Origin: Vicinamibacteria bacterium
GTDB lineage: Bacteria; Acidobacteriota; Vicinamibacteria; Vicinamibacterales; UBA8438
Direction: 5' to 3'
Length of the DNA stretch: 35,473 bases
Assembly: GCA_022820825.1 (NCBI GenBank)
Contig: JAJEEU010000074.1
Coordinates: 1-35,473 of the forward strand
A program made the position numbers and the translations under genes. The notes below the pieces were generated by a model. It saw nothing but the letters and a program-made list of their open reading frames with translations. It had not been told where the DNA came from and searched no databases. This document shows, in pieces, positions 32,489 to 35,473 of this stretch; positions within the stretch are counted from its first letter, which is position 1, and each line of letters begins with the position of its first letter.

Positions 32489-33385
32489 ATGTCCCTCCGC
32501 TGTCTGCGGCGCACAATCGGTCTCGCCTGTCTTGCCGGTCTGATTGCCGCGGGGGCGCAGACCGCCTGGGCCGTGGATCGGCAGCTCTTCATGCTGGTGA
32601 CGGATCGGTCCGGGCAGCCGGTCACCGACGTCACGGCCGATGAGGTGGTGCTGGAGCAGGAAGGCTCGGAGTGCACGGTCAAGGACGTGCAACTGGACGC
32701 CGCACCGATGAAGGTGGCGCTGCTGGTCGACAACAGCGACGCGGCCCAGCAGTCGCTCAACTCGATGCGCGACGGTCTGGCCGCGTTCCTGGACACCCTG
32801 CCGGCGGAGCACGAGGTCGGCCTGTTCACCATCGCGGGCCAGGTCCGCCGGCGCGTCGACTTCACCACCGACCGCGAAGAGTTGAAGGAGCAGGCGACGG
32901 GCCTGTTCGTCGACCGCAACAGCGGCGTCGTCTATCTCGACGGCCTGGTCGAGACGTGGGAGCGGCGCTTCGAAGACGAGGATCTCTGGCCGGTCTTCGT
33001 CTCCCTGGTGTACGACGGCGCCGAGGCGAGCCGCAGCGTGCAGGACGACGAGTTCAACGAGTTCGCCCGTGACCTGGTCGGGCGCGGCGCCACGGTGCAC
33101 GCCGTCCTCGTGTCAACCCGCGGCGGCGCGATCCAGACCACCATCTCCACGTTCCTGACCCAGAACACGGGCGGAATATACCGTGCGCTGGCGGCGCCGA
33201 CGGCGCTGCCCGAGACGTTCACGGAGCTGGCCGAGACGATGGGCGCCCAGTACGAAACGGTGAAGGACCGCTACCGCGTCGTGTTCGAATGCGAGCCGGA
33301 CAACCCGGCGGCCGGCATCGCCGCCGGCGTCAGTCGGGCCGCCGTGGGGGTCCGGCTGTTCCCCAACCGCCGCACCGACCAGTAG
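32489..33385 (+). CDS. Exported VWA-domain protein with degenerate MIDAS
   Basis: 298-aa protein with a signal peptide (LACLAGLIAAGAQTAWA) and AAGGAG ribosome-binding site. An N-terminal segment (LFMLVTDRSGQPVTDVTADEVVLEQEG) is the region found before VWA domains in acidobacterial VWFA-related proteins. The VWA domain begins KVALLVDNSDAAQQSLNSMRDGL and includes VGLFTIAGQVRR and GIYRALAAPTALPETFTELAETM. The metal-ion site should read DxSxS, but here it is DNSDA, so the last Ser is missing and metal binding may be lost or altered. Likely extracytoplasmic protein-protein interaction. It precedes the monooxygenase-like gene by 25 bp. Confidence 0.88.
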   Translation: MSLRCLRRTIGLACLAGLIAAGAQTAWAVDRQLFMLVTDRSGQPVTDVTADEVVLEQEGSECTVKDVQLDAAPMKVALLVDNSDAAQQSLNSMRDGLAAFLDTLPAEHEVGLFTIAGQVRRRVDFTTDREELKEQATGLFVDRNSGVVYLDGLVETWERRFEDEDLWPVFVSLVYDGAEASRSVQDDEFNEFARDLVGRGATVHAVLVSTRGGAIQTTISTFLTQNTGGIYRALAAPTALPETFTELAETMGAQYETVKDRYRVVFECEPDNPAAGIAAGVSRAAVGVRLFPNRRTDQ

Positions 33386-33410
33386 GACGCAGGTACCCGG
33401 AGGCCACCGC

Positions 33411-34838
33411 ATGTACAGACTCGCGCTACCCGCCCTGCTGGCCGCGTTGCCGTTGCTCGCGTGGGCCCCGCCGGCCGCGCTGGCGGAGGCCGCCCCGCGG
33501 GATGACGCCCCCACGTTCACGAAGCACATCAGCCCGTTGCTGCAGCGCTCCTGCGTCGGCTGCCATCGTCCCGGGTCGATCGCGCCGATGTCGTTGATCA
33601 CCTACGACGAGGTGCGTCCGTGGGCGCGGGCCATCCGGGAGCGCGTCTCACGTGCCCCGAACGACCCGGAGCGGATGCCGCCCTGGTTCATCGAGAAGAA
33701 CGTCGGCATCCAGCGCTTCAAGGACGACCCGTCGCTGAGCGACGAGGAGGTTGCCCTTGTCGGCGCATGGGTGGACGCCGGCGCTCCGCGCGGCGATCCG
33801 GCGGACCTGCCTCCGGCGCGCGACTGGTCCGGGGGCGGGTGGGGCATCGGCACGCCCGACCTCGTCGTCTCGTCGCCGCTGGTCACGGTGGAGGCCGTGG
33901 CGGCAGATCAGAACATCCAGCTTCCGGCGTCACCCACGGGCCTTACCGAAGATCGCTACGTGAAGGCGGTCGAGATCAAGGAAGTCCGTCCCAACGACGA
34001 GCGCATCGAGCGCATCGACGGGCGCGCCAAGGGCGACCTCAACTACTTCGTGCTGCACCACGCGGTGATCACCGGCGCGCCGCTGCGCGACGGCGAGGCG
34101 GCGGACGGGTTCACGTTCGATCCCGGGGCCTTCCGCATCGTGCACGAGCTGGGCCAGAACGCCACGATCTTTCCGGACGACGTCGGCGTGCGCCTGCCGG
34201 CGGATTCGGCGCTGACGTGGGACGTCCACACGCACTCGGTCGGCAAGCCGGTCGTGCTGCGCGTCGACGTCGGGTTCAGGTTCCACCCGCCCGGCTACGA
34301 GCCGAAGTACCGCCAGGCGGTCGGATCGGTCTCGATGACGCTGGCGACGCAGTCCGACCTGGACATTCCCGCGGGCGAGGGCGAGGTGATGGTCGACGGC
34401 TACTACGTGATGCCGCGGCCGGCCAAGATGCTGACCTTCGAGCCGCACCTGCACTCCAGCGGCAAGCGCATGTGCGCGGAGGCGATCTACCCGAACGGAT
34501 TCCGCGAGGTGCTGAACTGCGCCGGTTACAACCACAACTGGGTGAAGATCTACAACTACGCGGACGATGCGGCGCCGCTGCTGCCCGAGGACACGATCAT
34601 CCACATGATTGCCTGGTACGACAACACGGTGAGCAATCCGCGCGTTGTCGACCCGCGCAACTGGAAGGGCTTCGGCAGCCGCTCCATAGACGACATGTCG
34701 CTGATGCTGCCGCGGGTGCTGTACCTCACCGACGAGGAGTTCGCGGCCGAGGTGGCCGGGCGCGCGGCGCAACTGGAGTGGCCGCAGGTACCCGCGCACC
34801 TGCAGCACCCCCGCCGGCAGCCGCCGGCACGCCGCTGA
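33411..34838 (+). CDS. Exported heme c / copper type II monooxygenase-like protein
   Basis: 475-aa protein with a signal peptide (LPALLAALPLLAWAPPAALA). A c-type heme motif CVGCH at residues 48-52 lies in an N-terminal cytochrome-like domain (ISPLLQRSCVGCHRPGSIAPM). The rest resembles the copper type II, ascorbate-dependent (peptidylglycine alpha-hydroxylating) monooxygenase fold: a His pair in YFVLHHAVI (about 215-216), VHTHSVG (about 272-274), EPHLHSSGKRM (about 346-348) and SIDDMSLM (about 426-433), together giving plausible ligands for two copper sites. Predicted to hydroxylate a substrate outside the cytoplasm, using the heme domain for electrons. A truncated homologue of its C terminus is at 8978-9157. 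Confidence 0.87.
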   Translation: MYRLALPALLAALPLLAWAPPAALAEAAPRDDAPTFTKHISPLLQRSCVGCHRPGSIAPMSLITYDEVRPWARAIRERVSRAPNDPERMPPWFIEKNVGIQRFKDDPSLSDEEVALVGAWVDAGAPRGDPADLPPARDWSGGGWGIGTPDLVVSSPLVTVEAVAADQNIQLPASPTGLTEDRYVKAVEIKEVRPNDERIERIDGRAKGDLNYFVLHHAVITGAPLRDGEAADGFTFDPGAFRIVHELGQNATIFPDDVGVRLPADSALTWDVHTHSVGKPVVLRVDVGFRFHPPGYEPKYRQAVGSVSMTLATQSDLDIPAGEGEVMVDGYYVMPRPAKMLTFEPHLHSSGKRMCAEAIYPNGFREVLNCAGYNHNWVKIYNYADDAAPLLPEDTIIHMIAWYDNTVSNPRVVDPRNWKGFGSRSIDDMSLMLPRVLYLTDEEFAAEVAGRAAQLEWPQVPAHLQHPRRQPPARR

Positions 34839-34840
34839 GA

Positions 34841-35473
34841 ATGCCGTCCGCCCGCAGTACCGTCCGGCTTGCCGCGCTGGCGCGCCGCGCGCTGCTGGCC
34901 GCCGCAGTGGCGGCCGCGGCGCAGCCTGTCCTTCTGGGCCAGATCCCCAGCAGCCGCATCGTCTACTCGCGCGGCCAGACGGTGGCGCCCGCGTACGAGG
35001 GTTGGGAGCAGAACCCGGACGGCAGCTTCAACCTGGTGTTCGGCTACATGAACCGGAACCTGGACGAGCAGCTCGACATTCCGATCGGTCCGGACAACCG
35101 CATCGAGCCGGGCGGGCCGGACCGCGGCCAGCCGACGCACTTCCTGCCGCGCCGCAACCGCTTCGCGTTCAGCGTGCGGGTGCCGGCCGACTTCGGCGAG
35201 CAGGAGCTCGTCTGGACGCTCACCTCGCGCGGCCGGACGGAGCAGGCGTTCGCCACGCTGCGGCCGGAATACGTCCTCGACGGCATCATCATCATGCGCG
35301 ACACCGGGTTCTTCGGCCAGTGGGGCGACGGCCGCAACAACCGGGCGCCGACGGTGGCGATTGAAGGTGAGGAAGACCGCGCGGTCGCCGCGGGCGAGCC
35401 GCTGGCCCTGGTCGCCGTCGCCGGCGACGACGGCTACCCGGCGCCGCGCGCGGCGCCGCTGGAGCTGCCCGCG
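34841..35473 (+). CDS. Exported protein next to the monooxygenase (3' end outside window)
   Basis: The frame is open from ATG 34841, two bases after the previous stop, to the window edge (211 codons). An N-terminal signal (LARRALLAAAVAAAAQPVLLG) is followed by APAYEGWEQNPDGSFNLVFGYMNRN, EQLDIPIGPDNRIEPGGPDRGQPTHF and FAFSVRVPADFGEQELVWTL. This type of beta-rich protein accompanies similar monooxygenase genes in acidobacteria, to my recollection, but it has no assigned function. The tight spacing suggests translational coupling with the monooxygenase, so it may be a partner subunit. No catalytic residues were recognised. Confidence 0.82.
   Translation, partial: MPSARSTVRLAALARRALLAAAVAAAAQPVLLGQIPSSRIVYSRGQTVAPAYEGWEQNPDGSFNLVFGYMNRNLDEQLDIPIGPDNRIEPGGPDRGQPTHFLPRRNRFAFSVRVPADFGEQELVWTLTSRGRTEQAFATLRPEYVLDGIIIMRDTGFFGQWGDGRNNRAPTVAIEGEEDRAVAAGEPLALVAVAGDDGYPAPRAAPLELPA

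Noticed and set aside
1..35473. tRNA, rRNA, transposase or integrase genes
   Set aside because: None found by eye. The two hairpin elements have no transposase gene and no obvious target-site duplication, so they were not called insertion sequences.

Overview
The window is a GC-rich, densely packed bacterial chromosome segment. Its content suggests an acidobacterium, probably of the Vicinamibacteria type. The main reasons are the DUF1587/1595/1592/1588/1585 protein + DUF1552 protein + exported ankyrin-protein cassette, the many secreted hydrolases and beta-propellers, a 7TM-SpoIIE phosphatase, and a large uncharacterised secreted family seen in such genomes. This placement is inference from gene content; no rRNA or other phylogenetic marker is present.

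Layout. 1-1078: end of an exported alpha/beta hydrolase. 1091-3693: divergent pair of a secreted NTF2/SnoaL-like protein (-) and an exported PQQ-dependent dehydrogenase (+). 3757-8952: cassette of di-heme DUF1592 protein, Tat-exported DUF1552 protein and exported ankyrin protein. 8978-9157: 3' remnant of a copper-monooxygenase-like gene, cut off next to a PIG-L deacetylase gene (9173-9931). 9966-11363 (-): 7TM-SpoIIE phosphatase. 11520-16174: operon of three members of the uncharacterised secreted family and a lipoprotein carboxylesterase. 16204-17376 (-): Tat-exported sulfite-oxidase-like molybdoenzyme. 17599-26739: nine-gene operon (exported LON-domain protein, family member 4, epoxide hydrolase, NHL propeller, CBM9/DUF5916 outer-membrane protein, small secreted protein, family member 5, two SnoaL-like proteins). 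26879-28677 (-): SnoaL-like protein and NHL propeller. 28733-29770: family member 6. 29775-31633 (-): DinB-like protein, a toxin-antitoxin pair, cytochrome P460. 31759-32378: second VapBC pair. 32489-35473: VWA protein, heme/copper monooxygenase-like protein, and the start of another exported protein.

The strongest system-level signal is the 17.4-26.9 kb unit. The nine-gene operon is bracketed by two same-orientation copies of a roughly 120-bp multi-hairpin element, at 17474-17592 in the predicted 5' leader and at 26740-26859 starting one base after the last stop codon. The six-member secreted family (here SP-TPWG, 315-345 aa) recurs across the window. It has a divergent subgroup (members 2 and 4) in which each gene overlaps by ATGA the start of an exported alpha/beta-hydrolase gene.

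Almost every protein here carries an export signal, and many are redox or hydrolytic (PQQ, heme c, Mo, probable Cu, epoxide and ester hydrolases). A reasonable inference is extracytoplasmic conversion of oxidised organic substrates. No substrate can be assigned from the sequence, and no dedicated transporter is visible.
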